Below are positions 41,761 to 53,078 of a DNA stretch of 64,000 nt, one piece after another. How positions within the stretch are numbered: the first letter of the stretch is position 1; each line of letters starts with the position of its first letter. The translations under genes and the position numbers were made by a program. The DNA is from Megaustenia siamemsis (taxonomy: Eukaryota; Mollusca; Gastropoda; Stylommatophora; Ariophantidae). Below the pieces are notes generated by a model. The model made no database searches, was not told where the DNA came from, and saw nothing but the letters and a program-made list of their open reading frames with translations. The stretch lies in the NCBI GenBank assembly GCA_032433765.1, contig JAVIAB010000124.1:91568845-91632844 (forward strand). The letters run 5' to 3'.

Positions 41761-43193
41761 CCAAATTTATGAGGTAAACACAAAAGATTGGCAAGCACTT
41801 GGAGACGGAGCACTTGGAGACCAGATACTTGGAGAAATGCAGCCGGCATGGCACACACGCTCGTTAGGAGACGGGCGACCATGTGGTCGGCCCATAGAAA
41901 TGCTAACCTTAGCCTAGTAGAATTAAATTAGAATGTGAGTTAGAATAATAGTGAGGACTTTTTGGATACCGAAGACTGGAAGAGACTCAATTGGCAGGGA
42001 GTGACGATCTAGAGTCAGGACACCAAGCAAGGGTAATAGAATTTTAGTCGGCAAGAACGCGCGATAGTTAGGAGATGCAGAGTCTAGAGAAGAACAGTTA
42101 AGCGGACAGATTAGTGAGTAGCACTATTAAGAGATAGTAGCAGTGGCCAAGAGACAGCCGGGCCGGTAGAAGTTAGATAATATAGGGGGGCCGTCAATGG
42201 GGACGGTCCACATATAGTATAGATGAGAGTATGAATGCGGTCAGAGCCAGAGAGAAGTGTTATGGCGAGAGACTGAAGAAATTGTAGAGTGCACTCTAAG
42301 TGTGTAACTTGCCATATCCAGTGTGTACGAGAGTCCGATGTGACAGAATTTAAAGTCGGAACAAACTCTTATAACCAAGGTGTTGTTATGTGTTCCACAG
42401 TTATATTTATCTAGCCTAGCGTCATCCCTCGGGGACGAATCATAACAACAGTAAAGTTGTCGCGGAACCACAACGTGAAACGGTCATCTTAACAACAAGC
42501 CCAAAGTACTACAGTGACCCAGCAAGGTCAGGGCTGAGACGATAGCCAGGGAGCACGAAGGTGTGGTGGCCCGATTGTAAACACGAGCAGCACAAAACAG
42601 CGAAGGTCAATCACCCCGAGAACTGATAAGTGGGACAAGTATCGCACGGATGACAAGTATCGCCACATAGCGCAACAACAATTATCCCCAAATAGAGCTT
42701 AGTAACACGCAGTATAACAACAAATGGGTAAAACGACCGGGTATAGGTGGTTATACTATAAACACCATAATAAATTCTTTGTTTTTATCGTTAAGTGGAA
42801 TGCATACCATATTAAATTGGTGAAAATAAGAATACATAAACAAAATAGGTATTTGAGAATCATAACTGACTGCTAGTCTTTATAATTAATCAACAATTGT
42901 ACAAGATCATAATGTAATCCTATTTGATAGTCCATGCAAATAAGTTGCAGGCAATAATAATGGTCATAATAGAAAATGAAAATCTCCGTAAACTATACCT
43001 CGTATTTGTTGTTAATTCCGTGAAGTATTGCGGAAACATCCCTGCATTAAAGAAATAGCGACAAAACCCAAAGAACTTTCACAACTAGTTGTAATTAAAA
43101 CGGAAGTGAAAACATTGGATGACATTGAAAATGAAGAATTATGATGTGTAATTGACGCATTATGCATTTGTAAAAGTAATAATGAAACATATA
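41761..43193. other. GC-richer non-coding island in intron 1 of gene B
   Basis: From 41.4 to about 42.78 kb the base composition is clearly less AT-rich than its surroundings, then returns to AT-rich. There are no coding motifs. It may be a decayed non-coding repeat; the TGTTATG...CATAACA pair at 42258/42447 is discussed under rejected items. Confidence 0.4.
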
Positions 43194-43276
43194 GAAAAAA
43201 AAGTAAAGTACCCCCGTCACGCCAAGTGGCGTATAGGGAATATGGTGTTAGTGACCATTACTTTTACAGACCTTCG
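43194..43276 (-). mobile_element. SINE family 1, 5'-truncated copy with 13-bp TSD
   Basis: Only the 3' 83 bp (minus strand), yet flanked by a perfect AATGAAACATATA duplication (43181-43193, 43277-43289). This is a bona fide 5'-truncated retroposition, which shows that the SINE uses LINE-type target-primed insertion. Confidence 0.93.
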
Positions 43277-43342
43277 GCACATGATGAATGAAACATATAA
43301 TAAATCATTATTCAGTTAATAATATGAGTCTTGTATACTAAC

Positions 43343-43520
43343 CTAAAAGGCTGATATTGATTGATTCATCAAAACCTTGCCTAGTGAAGCAAACGATGTT
43401 AATAACATTTGTGATTACACCAAAAGTATTGATTATCTGCAGCATGACACTAAAGACGACCCACACATAAATTGATGTTGTCACCTCATCTATGACAAAT
43501 TTGTCTAATGTGATATTCAT
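43343..43520 (-). CDS. GPCR gene B exon 1 (N-terminus and TM1)
   Basis: Starts at the ATG at 43518-43520 with an N-glycosylation-type start (MNITLDKFVIDEV). TM1 is SIYVWVVFSVMLQIINTF, continuing GVITNVINIVCF with the conserved Asn, then GFDESINISLL and one base of a Gly codon. The donor is GTTAGT. The coding length is 178 nt, phase 1. It fits exon 2 at 36658-36872 and the last exon at 24067-24720. It is very close in protein sequence to gene C exon 1 (58398-58575, opposite strand). A few codons upstream are in frame, but this ATG is shared by the paralogues and was chosen for that reason. Confidence 0.8.
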
Positions 43521-43731
43521 TGTGTCTAAAATCTCTGTTTTAGTTTCTCGTCATTTGTGTTTATCTCGTTCCAATAGAAAATCAAACACAAAATAAAATA
43601 TTTTTTGTTGAAACATCTAAAGATCTCTTTAATTTCCAACGCACATAATAGACTCAACGAATAAACTTTATTATTCAGCCCAACTAGCTTGTTTTGTTTT
43701 TGTGTTTTTTTTTTTTTTTTGGTCACTTATA

Positions 43732-43742
43732 AAACATATACC
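43732..43742. repeat. SINE-2 target duplication, left
   Basis: AAACATATACC, repeated at 43995-44005. Confidence 0.9.
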
Positions 43743-43994
43743 GGGTGTCCGGTTAGCGCAATCGATAGGCGGTTGGCTTACCACGGCAACAGCCGGGGTT
43801 CGTACCCTGGCGAGGACACCTGGGTTTTACTAATTCCCTAAAAATTAGTACCTCTGAAGTCGGAGTAAATCTGCCTGCATGGCGAGGGGCATCCTGTAAT
43901 GGGATAAAACAGACTTTACACGCAAAATTCAGTCCCACAAAATTGAGTGGGTGGGACTTCGTCAGAGGACAAAGCTGACGAAAGCGAACGAACG
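43743..43994 (+). mobile_element. tRNA-derived SINE of a second family
   Basis: 252-bp element flanked by a perfect 11-bp duplication. The head is strikingly tRNA-like: GGTGTCC at the start pairs with GGACACC about 75 nt later (acceptor-like stem), with the A box in TTAGCGCAATCGATAGGCG and the B box GGGTTCGTACCC. The body is unrelated to family 1 (GTCGGAGTAAATCTGCC, GGGATAAAACAGACTTTACA, GTCCCACAAAATTGAG) and the tail is a short (GAAC)n. Only one copy was recognised here. Confidence 0.9.
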
Positions 43995-44005
43995 AAACAT
44001 ATACC

Positions 44006-44450
44006 AATTTTAATGCGAAAGCAATGTCCACTTCTTCTTCTTCTCGCTTTTTAGCTCCCAGAGGAGCATATGTTGTCAACAAACACTTTCCAAGTCGTTC
44101 TGTTTGTTGCCATTCTTTTAAGATCATTCCATGTCGTACCCATCATCTTCATCTCTGATTCTATCTGTCTTCTCCAAAAATTCCTTGGTCTTCCATTTTG
44201 TCTTTTCCACTGGGGATTCCAGTGGTTGTGTAATACTCTCAGTTGGCTTCCGTAGTGTGTGTCCTATCCAGCACCATCGTCTTCGATGTATCTTTTTATC
44301 CACTGGTATTTGACTAGTATATTTCCATAATTCTATGTTTATGATTTCTGTTCCCCCCTCTTTATCTATATTACTGCCCAATTATATGTAAGATTTACGT
44401 CTAGTAAAGGTATTTCTCCTAGTTTTATTTGGTTATAATGTCCACTTAAT
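44006..44450 (-). mobile_element. LINE (family 3) 3' fragment with internal deletion
   Basis: Minus-strand end of the same family as 59323-61650: tail GAAGAAGAAG, then SWRRQIE-type and IPVDKKIHRRRWCWIGHTL segments and YLGSNIDKEGGTE. About 100 codons between YLGSNIDKEGGTE and INIELWKYTSQ are deleted, and smaller gaps break the frame. Confidence 0.82.
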
Positions 44451-44529
44451 TTCGTTCTTTATTGACCCCTGATATGTCATCAAATTTATGTAACATGGAC
44501 AATTTACTCTGTGCAATAAAATAAACACA

Positions 44530-44532
44530 CTG

Positions 44533-44606
<74 letters not shown>
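44530..44606. repeat. (TA)n microsatellite
   Basis: Long (TA)n with one interruption. Confidence 0.95.
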
Positions 44607-44608
<2 letters not shown>

Positions 44609-45299
44609 GATTGTCTGTTATTATCTAAAATTAAAATTATTTGTGAAATGATTACGTAATATAATTACTTAAACGTAGCTATACAATAAAGTACATTATA
44701 CTTGACATCCTATCATTTGAAATGAAATGTCAGGTAATTATTTCATAAAAAGTGGGAATTAAAGTAATAACACATTTAATAACTACTCATAATGTAGCTA
44801 ATTATCATGACAATCAATAAGTGTTACACTTCTACTTAATCAGTCGCCTGCGCTGCAAAACAAATTGATATGAATTTGAATAACTGCTCCTAAATTATTA
44901 TCGCGCCATCATCTAAAGATCGTTCACAACCCATCACCCGCACGTCATATTTGATTATTTGAACTGCAGATTCTGATATGAAATTACTGGAGGTAACACG
45001 GTAACACTCAATTACACTTAATCCCAAAACTAAGATTATTTCTCGATGTGTTCATTATCATTATAGGTAACTTTAATTAAACTGAATATAAGTTCTGTGT
45101 TACTAAGTTCAGCGCTAATGAGAAGTCAGATATAATATTTCCTGCATAGTGTCTAATTGTTTGTTGAATAAGACATAATTTAGTTATTTAGTTTGTTTTT
45201 TTCCTCTCGGGCTGAATCTGCCATATTATTGCAGCAATCACAACTGTTCATATCTGCGATTCACTGCTACAATTTCAAGGTCCTGTTTTGAACTTACGC
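44607..45299. other. Intergenic, no gene seen
   Basis: AT-rich. Nothing recognised. Confidence 0.4.
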
Positions 45300-46940
45300 T
45301 CCTAATTAAGTCTATAGTTCTTGGCGTTTCTTTTGTGCTTTTCAGTGCAGTGTATCAATTCTGTTGTTGGCTGTTTTTCATGTCGTGAGACAAAGCAAAC
45401 TAGTATTTTCTTTTTTTGTCGTCCGCGATCTCTTTTTCCCTGTGTATTTCTAGTTGTAATGAAGTATTCCAACTTTCCTCTTCTCATTATGTGCCCGAAA
45501 AATGTTGATTGTTTCTTTCTGCTGTTTTTAGGAGCTCCCTTTTTGTGTTGGACCATGTGAATTTCCTCGTTGGTCTTTTTCGCTGTCCAGGGAACTTTCA
45601 ACATTTTTTCTGAGAAATCCCATCTGTGTGCCCTCTAATCGTCTTTTCGACTTTTTTGTTTGTTTATTGTCCATGATTTGGTTCTTTTGGTCAGAAGTGG
45701 CTCTATGTAGCACCAGTGAACCTTCTTTCTCACTTCTATTGACATGGATTTGTTGCATAAGACATTTCTCATTTCCTGAAATTCTATTTGGCTTGAGCTA
45801 ATCTGTTTTATATTTCTGTGGTGCATCTTTCATCTGATGTTATTTTTGTGCTCAAAGTATTTGACGCGTTACACTTGTTTCAGATTTGCCCTGCTTATTT
45901 GTATGCTGCATGATGGTCATTATTGTATCTTCGATATGACCATTACTTCGTGTTTTCTTACTATTCAGCCTGAGACCTTTCTTTTTGCTTTATTTTATTA
46001 TTATGTCTATCATTTCTTGTAGTTCATTCTCTGTCTCTGCTATTAAGACTGTGTCATCCGCATATCGCAAATTGTTTATGTTGTGACCGTTGACTTTCTT
46101 TTATATTACTTTTATAATCCTTTTTATATCTACTATTAGTTAAAAAAAAAAGTAAAGTACCCCGTATACTATAGGGAATATGGTGTTAGTGACCATAAAT
46201 TTTACAGACCTTCGGCACATGATTTTTGGGGTAATGTGGTCGGTATTATGCCCGTGCCGCTTAACTTTCCCAGAAAAAAATCCGGCACCCATTAAAGGCT
46301 GGGTGAACCGGAAATCGTCGGTTGGGATCGAACCCTACCTGTTGTCCTTTGTAGTCCAATTCACTTACCAGTGAGCTTTCGCGGCTCCATATCTACTATT
46401 GATCTCAAAATATTTTCGCTGTAAAGTGAAAACATATCGGGCGACAGAACTTATAATTTTTTGTCTCCTTTTTTTATTTACTGGAATCGTCCTTTTTGGT
46501 TGGTAATTCTTACGGCTGGTGTTTGTTGCCAGTTCTTGTTTTATTTATGATTCGCAGATCCTTGCCATCAATATTTAATTTCTCCAGTATATTGATTATT
46601 TCCACATGCTTTACTTTGTCAAATGCATGTGTGTAGTCTATAAACACAAATATAGATCTTTCTTTATCTCTATAGCCCTTTATATCAATGTTCTCAGAAT
46701 GTATATTGCATTATTGGTGCACTTTCCTTCCTCAAATATATATTGTTCCACACTTATTTATGTGTGTATTTTGTTCCTTACACGTCTCATGATTATGTCT
46801 AGTAATATTTACGTCAGATGGTTCATGAGACTAATAGTGCACTGGTCTTCACAATCAGTGGCGCCTGACTTCTTTGGTATGGCTACACATATATATTTGA
46901 CTAGGTCTTCGGGTATGTGTCCAGTGTATATATCACTTTA
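45300..46940 (-). mobile_element. Degenerate RTE-like LINE, long copy interrupted by a SINE
   Basis: Minus-strand RT remnant. From its upstream end: GHIPEDLVKYICVAIPKKSG, a FIDYTHAFDKV-type motif near 46620, NNLRYADDTV (catalytic YADD) near 46060, the RRLEGTQMGFLRK segment, KVPWTAKKTNEE, and KKQSTFFGHIMRRGKLEYFI with GKRDRGRQKKKIL at the 3' end. Many stops and frameshifts; inactive. A SINE with its own duplication (46138-46388) interrupts it just upstream of the YADD region. It belongs to the same family as 15316-15679 and shows more of the RT than any other copy here. Confidence 0.87.
46138..46388 (-). mobile_element. tRNA-derived SINE (family 1) nested in a LINE
   Basis: Minus-strand copy with the head intact (GAGCCGCGAAAGCTCACTGG on its own strand) and a small internal deletion near its 3' end. 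The 12-bp duplication ATATCTACTATT (46126-46137, 46389-46400) flanks it. The host LINE reads on across it. Confidence 0.94.
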
Positions 46941-47149
46941 CTAACAAAAAGGTGTTCACATCCTTACATTGCAATAATCTCCTCCTGATCACCCATAGTG
47001 AACCAGTATGTGCTCATGCAATGTTCTACACTCATTGTGATCTCACACACCAAACAACTGTGTGCACATTATTTCCAACTACATAATATCGTAGCCATCA
47101 CATAATAATGACAATTTCTTTAAATGTATAGTATACCTGTTTGATAAAA
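46941..47149. other. Short intergenic stretch
   Basis: Nothing recognised. Confidence 0.4.
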
Positions 47150-47378
47150 AGAAAGTAAAGCACGAAATTCTATTCACTTTGGGAATATGGTGTTAGTGAT
47201 CAAATGTGTTAATGTCTACGGCACATTTTTTTGAGTGATGTGGTCGGTAATACACCAGTCCGGCTTTAGTTTCCAGAACAATCTGTGGCACATTATTTTT
47301 TACAGGCTGAGTGAACCCCGGAGCCGTGTCAGTCTAAAAAAAATACGCCACCGCTGGGGATCCGGACCCTTCTGGACT
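47150..47378 (-). mobile_element. Divergent SINE whose tRNA head feeds a satellite
   Basis: The minus-strand body is a diverged family 1 SINE (GGGAATATGGTGTTAGTGAT, GTGATGTGGTCGGTAATAC). The head is of a different tRNA-like type: the B box reads GGGTCCGGATCCCC (47356-47369) and the A-box half reads GGTGGCTGAGTGGTTAGTG. The A-box half is the first unit of the tandem array that follows. Confidence 0.8.
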
Positions 47379-48798
47379 GGAAGCGAGCACACTAACCACT
47401 CAGCCACCAGGAAGCGAGCACACTAACAACTCAGTCGCCAGGAAGCGAGCACACTAACCACTCAGTCACCAGGAAGCGAGCACACTAACCACTCAGTCAC
47501 CAGGAAGCGAGCACACTAACCACTAAGTCACCAGGAAGCGAGCACACTAACCACTCAGTCACCAGGAAGCGAGCACACTAACCACTCAGTCACCAGGAAA
47601 CGCGCACACTAACCACTCAGTCACCAGGAAACGCGCACACTAACCACTCAGCCACCAGGAAGCGAGCACACTAACCACTCAGCCACCAGGAAGCGAGCAC
47701 ACTAACCACTCAGTCACCAGGAAGCGAGCACACTAACCACTCAGCCACCAGGAAGCGAGCACACTAACCACTCAGTCACCAGGAAGCGAGCACACTAACC
47801 ACTCAGTCACCAGGAAGCGAGCACACTAACCACGCAGTCACCAGGAAGCGAGCACACTAACCACTCAGTCACCAGGAAGCGAGCACACTAACCATTCAGC
47901 CTCCAGTAAGCGAGCACACTAACCACTCAGTCACCAGGAAGCGAGCACACTAACCATTCAGCCACCAGGAAGCGAGCACACTAACCATTCAGCCACCAGG
48001 AAGCGAGCACACTAACCATTCAGCCACCAGGAAGCGAGCACACTAACCATTCAGCCACCAGGAAGCGAGCACACTAACCATTCAGCCACCAGGAAGCGAG
48101 CACACTAACCATTCAGCCACCAGGAAGCGAGCACACTAACCATTCAGCCACCAGGAAGCGAGCACACTAACCACTCAGCCACCAGGAAGCGAGCACACTA
48201 ACCATTCAGCCACCAGGAAGCGAGCACACTAACCACTCAGCCACCAGGAAGCGAGCACACTAACCACTCAGCCACCAGGAAGCGAGCACACTAACCACTC
48301 AGCCACCAGGAAGCGAGCACACTAACCATTCAGCCACCAGGAAGCGAGCACACTAACCACTCAGCCACCAGGAAGCGAGCACACTAACCATTCAGCCACC
48401 AGGAAGCGAGCACACTAACCACTCAGCCACCAGGAAGCGAGCACACTAACCATTCAGCCACCAGGAAGCGAGCACACTAACCATTCAGCCACCAGGAAGC
48501 GAGCACACTAACCATTCAGCCACCAGGAAGCGAGCACACTAACCATTCAGCCACCAGGAAGCGAGCACACTAACCACTCAGCCACCAGGAAGCGAGCACA
48601 CTAACCATTCAGCCACCAGGAAGCGAGCACACTAACCATTCAGCCACCAGGAAGCGATCACACTAACCATTCAGTCACCAGGAAGCGATCACACTAACCA
48701 TTCAGTCACCAGGAAGCGATCACACTAACCACTCAGTCACCAGGAAGCGAGCACACTAACCACTCAGTCACCAGGAAGCGAGCACACTAACCACTTAG
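47379..48798 (-). repeat. 31-bp satellite built from a SINE A-box half
   Basis: 46 tandem units with a constant 31-bp period (first unit at 47379, last at 48774, exactly 45 periods apart). On the minus strand the unit reads GGTGGCTGAGTGGTTAGTG followed by TGCTCGCTTCCT. TGGCTGAGTGG fits the Pol III A-box consensus, so each unit carries an A box. Variant bases (CACT/CATT, CAGC/CAGT, GAGC/GATC) are clustered along the array, as expected from unequal exchange. The array adjoins the SINE head from which it derives. Confidence 0.93.
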
Positions 48799-48845
48799 GG
48801 ATCGAAGTATGCTTGTGCTTACACACAAAACAAAATATATGTAAA

Positions 48846-48945
48846 CATCATCATCAAGTACCGGGCCTAGTGGCGTAAGTAATCATGTCTCTCCACAACT
48901 TTCGATCTCGGCAACTATTTATCATTTCTGTTGTTGGTCTTCTGT
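48846..48945 (-). mobile_element. RTE-like LINE 3' tip
   Basis: Minus-strand (GAT)n tail plus about 85 bp of the family seen at 13121-13653 and 52600-53078 (RDRKLWRD codons). Confidence 0.75.
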
Positions 48946-49109
48946 TGGGCTTTTGATTGGTTGGAGACTCAAGAGTGTATTCATATGTGTTTGTGAGAGT
49001 GCCTGTGTGTACGCGCGTGTATGTGTGTAGTGTGATTCAATGATTATGATTCGGAGAGTGGAGTAGGCAACTCGTCGACAATGGATGAAATCAACACACA
49101 GATCCGTAT

Positions 49110-49262
49110 GTGTAGTATCACCTTCATTCTTTTATGTGCTCGCCATGCCGGTGTTAATGACAACGATAGACCTGACAGACTGGCTGGTTCGGCAATACTA
49201 GCTGCTGGAAAGCCAATGGTTCGAACATATATTATTAACAATCTACGAGAGATAGGCCGAAA
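49110..49262 (+). pseudogene. RNase H-like fragment of another non-LTR retrotransposon
   Basis: The frame reads CARHAGVNDNDRPDRLAGSA, then ILAAGKPMVRTYIINNLREI. The pattern GHAGV.GNERADRLA is the end of the RNase HI domain in Jockey/I-type LINEs of marine and molluscan genomes (from memory). It is short and cut by an RTE tail on its right. The identification rests on that motif alone. Confidence 0.5.
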
Positions 49263-49267
49263 CAAGT

Positions 49268-49412
49268 CATCATCATCATCATGTGCCGTACCGGTTAGCG
49301 TAGGCGATCATGTCCTTCCACAATCTTCGATCTTAAGTGTATCGTATCAGTTCTGTTGTTAACTGTTTTCCATGCTATGACACCAAGCTATCGAGTAATT
49401 TTCTCTCACCTC
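49268..49412 (-). mobile_element. RTE-like LINE 3' fragment
   Basis: Minus-strand (GAT)n tail and the coding end of the 5975-type family. Confidence 0.8.
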
Positions 49413-49439
49413 AGTGCACAATAAAGACAAATGGAACAA

Positions 49440-50052
49440 TTTTAAAACAGGTAAATGAATTTTAGTATATGGAAACAATGTTAACCACAAATAGTAGATG
49501 TACAACAGAGGTGAGATGCAGAATGGCTCAGGCAAAAACAGCTTTCCAAAAAAAAAGAACTGAGAAAAATACTATACAATTCATTTTTGACAATAAAAAA
49601 CAAGAAAAAGAGTTCTTAAATGTTATGTCTTAACAGTCTTAACATATGGATGTGAATCATGGACAATAGGACAACCGACAAGAAAATAAATGGAGACTGT
49701 GGAAATGTGGTTTTATAGAAGAATGTGGAGAATACCATGGACAACTAATAGAGTAATAAAACGTTCTGAAAGAGGCCAAAGCAAAAATAAAGCTAACATC
49801 ATATATTAAGAGGAAAACAATCATAGTTTTTTGGCCGTATAATGAGAAGGGGATAGTTGGATTACATTGTAAAGACTGGTTAATTTGATTGACGAAGAAA
49901 TACAGGGAATCAAAAGAGAAAGGAACCAGACAACTTAAAAGAATGATGTGGTAAAAATCAACAACAAAAATGATAATTAATTTTGAGATCGAAAGTTGTG
50001 GAGAGACGTGACACTTAAGCCAGCAGGCATGGTACTAGATGATGATGATTTT
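49440..50052 (+). mobile_element. Degenerate RTE-like LINE 3' fragment
   Basis: Plus-strand relative of 8471-9100, with LTYGCESWTIGQPT and VEMWFYRRMWRIPWTT in broken frames and a GATGATGAT tail. Confidence 0.83.
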
Positions 50053-52048
50053 ATCCACAGCTTTGTAATTGTCTTTATGATCTACTTCTACTTGTATTCT
50101 ACTGTTCGATTATGTTGCATACGCCTACAATCCTGAGACATTCTCGTATACATTTGACACTTCTATAATTATTCTTTCATTATTCTACACTATATACTTT
50201 CCTTGTCATTCACATTATAATCTATTATCTTCCCTTTTTTCTCTTCATATATATCCACATTCTAATGATTTGATAACACTAGTCATTACGTGCTATAATT
50301 TCATTTGAATTACACTTTACACGTTTGTTCTTATTTCTGTGTATATTCCTTCTAGAGACATGTGGCCTTCTTGTCAACTCATGTTTAAAATAGTATTCAT
50401 ATTTCTATTGTTTGATAAACTTGCAAAACTTCTCCTCTACCACCATCCATAATCGTTCTCCGTGTATCTATGATTTTTTTAAAAATTACTTTTGCTTTAT
50501 ACCTTTTTTCTTCCTTGTGTTTACTTTTATATTTCCCATTTCATGTTCTGCATGTTTTTTTGTTTCATTTTATGTTACACTTGGTAAGACGTCTGACATA
50601 CTACACCTAATGTTCGGTTGTTTAATCTTGCATGACTAAAGACAAGGTCCAAATTAAGACATGTATTTAATTTAGGAGGGAAATATTTTTTTTTAAACGT
50701 GAAGAAATAATACTTAATATAATTTCAAACACGGTAAAGACGGTGATGACTTATGGAAAAGAAAATAAAGAAAAAAGAAAAAGATATGTAGGTGAATATA
50801 TAACGTGTTTGAGTTTGACATAATATTTTTTTAAAAGGAATGGAACTGACTTTTAAATATTATAAATTAAGAAAGATATAACCACAAAATATCTCACAAT
50901 GCGGGAATAAAGACATTTTACAAGTATGTAAAATACTGTGCGTTGGAAACAAATTATAGGAAAAGGAAAAAACGATTTCTTTTTTTAAATTATAAAATAA
51001 TGTGTAGATGGAGAAAAATATTTGGAAAAACGAGTAGAAACTTTTTGTGGGAATTAACTGTCTTTTTTCCATTCATCTTTTGGTGCATTTGCACACACAT
51101 ATTTACTTGTTTTTGTTTTCTTTTTTTTTCATCGATGAGGGTCACCTGTCAAACTGTGCTTAATGCCTCATCGTGTTTTTGCAGATGCCTATTGAAGCTA
51201 ATACTAGAAGTGACCTATTTGCTCTAATGCAGATATTCATGAGTTGATTGTTGACGTATACAGACTTTTTCGTTTTCTGCCATGGAGCTTCACTTGCACA
51301 AAAAAGACTGCTCATGTCCTCTATGGACCAACAGACGTTGAAGGTGAAGTATGAACAGTATGTGAACAAATGATCTGTCCCGGTGTATCAACACATACAA
51401 TAGCGCAGCTTACTATCTTCACTGTTTTATTTTTCTAAAATTAATAATAACTAAGTTTATTTGATGACATTCACAGTTTTCTGTAATTAATATGTTATTT
51501 TGTCTTGAAATCTACCTGTACAATATTCTGCTATATTTCTATTAAGTTGATTAAAATGATACATTTTAATAGCATTTTGAGTTACAAAAAAAAAAAAAAG
51601 AATACGTAACACCATAAATTGACAATCATTCATAGAAATGTTTCTTTTCATAAGAAAAACATGCTCGAAAATGTTGCTCACATAAAAGCGTAGTCGATTA
51701 GAACATTATTTTTTTTGGTGGTCTCTTGAATTGAAACAAATAAAAATTAAATATTGATGTTGTTAATGAAGGTAATAGAAATAATGCATTTGACCCATAA
51801 ACGCTGTACAGTATCAGAAGTTTAACTAAAATGTCACTTTGAGATTTAAAGAAACAACCGAGCAGAGAGAGAGAATGAGATTGCAGTGTGTGAATAATGT
51901 ATTTCGGTGGGATGGTTCAGCAACATATTCCCCAGCGATAATTTCAAAGACTGTCGAATGTTTAACAAAAGAAAACATTCATTCAAACATCCAGTCGGGT
52001 TGCGAGACAATTGCAGAACTAGAAAAATATGCATTATCGTCCTCTGCA
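50053..52048. other. Intergenic, no gene seen
   Basis: Two kb of AT-rich sequence with homopolymer runs. No coding, RNA or repeat feature I can support. Confidence 0.45.
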
Positions 52049-52323
52049 TTATTTTGCATCCATGTGATGTTCATAATGCATTATATTGTACCCAGGTGAT
52101 GTTCATAATGCATTGTATTGTACCCAGGTGATGTTCATAATGCATTATATTGTACCCAGGTGGTGTTCATAATGAATTATATTGCACCCATGTAATGTTC
52201 ATAATGCATTATAATTCACCCAGGTGATGTTCATAATGCATTATATTGTACCCAGGTGATGTTCGTAATGCATTATACTGTATCCATGTGATGTTCATAA
52301 TGCGTTATATTGCATTCAGGTGC
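52049..52323. repeat. 32-bp minisatellite
   Basis: About 8.5 copies of a unit containing GATGTTCATAATGCATTATA and TTGTACCCAGGT, period 32 bp, with point variants. It abuts a tRNA-like segment. Confidence 0.9.
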
Positions 52324-52329
52324 GTTCAG

Positions 52330-52450
52330 TTGATTTCGTTGGCGATGTGGGTAGTACGCTCGCATGTCAGCCTGAAGGTTGGTGGTTCAATGATTGGCGA
52401 ACAAAAGTGTTTTTCGACTTAAATGCCGTCCACCCATCAACTTTTACAGT
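52330..52450 (+). repeat. Possible tRNA-like SINE head
   Basis: GGCGATGTGGGTAGTACGCTC resembles a Pol III A-box region, and GGTGGTTCAATGATTGGCG a B box, at tRNA-like spacing. There are no recognised body or flanking repeats. It is tentatively a third tRNA-derived SINE. Confidence 0.4.
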
Positions 52451-52599
52451 CCACCAATAATATTTAAAATGATAACAGATTTTCTCTGCGTAGGGATAGT
52501 AAGGATAAATTAAACCGGCCATTACATTTCATGAAGTTAAGAATTACGTTCAATGAAGTCATTAACACATTTTTTACATATGCTACGGTACATTGCAAT

Positions 52600-53078
52600 C
52601 CAGTTTTTGACAGAAACAAAAAAAGTATTCTTAATTGTTACGTAGAGCCAGTCTTAACATATGGATGCGAATCGTGGACAATAGGACAACAGACAAGAAA
52701 AGCACTGGAGTCTGTAGAAATGTGGTTTTACAGAAGAATGTTGAGAGTACCATTGACAGTTAGAAGAGTAATGGAGATGTTCTGAGAGAGGTCAAAGCAA
52801 AATGAGAGCTAATTTCCAATATTAGGAAGAAACAATCATCATGTTTTGGCCATGTAATGAGAAGAGAAATACTGGAATATATTGTAACAACTAGAAAAAT
52901 TGAGGGACTAAGAGAAAAAGGGAAGCAAAGAGAAAAAAAAAATAACAGACAGCTTAAGAGAATGGCTTGGCAGAAGGTCAACAACAGAAATGATAAATAG
53001 CTGCCGAGATCGAAAGTTGTGGAGAGACATGATCACCTACGCCAGCAGGCCCGGTACTTGATGATGATGATGACGGTA
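52600..53078 (+). mobile_element. RTE-like LINE 3' fragment
   Basis: Open for its first 55 codons (CYVEPVLTYGCESWTIGQQT, KALESVEMWFYRRMLRVPLT), then frameshifted; GHVMRREI and the RDRKLWRDMITYAS end follow, with (GAT)n tail at 53059-53075. Confidence 0.88.

Noticed and set aside
42258..42447. Solo LTR with TGTTATG...CATAACA ends
   Set aside because: The ends look LTR-like and the region is GC-richer, but there is no second LTR, no clear primer-binding site, no flanking duplication that I could find and no coding region.
47379..48798. CRISPR array
   Set aside because: The 31-bp units are contiguous with no spacers, the window is animal DNA, and the unit is explained by the adjoining SINE head.
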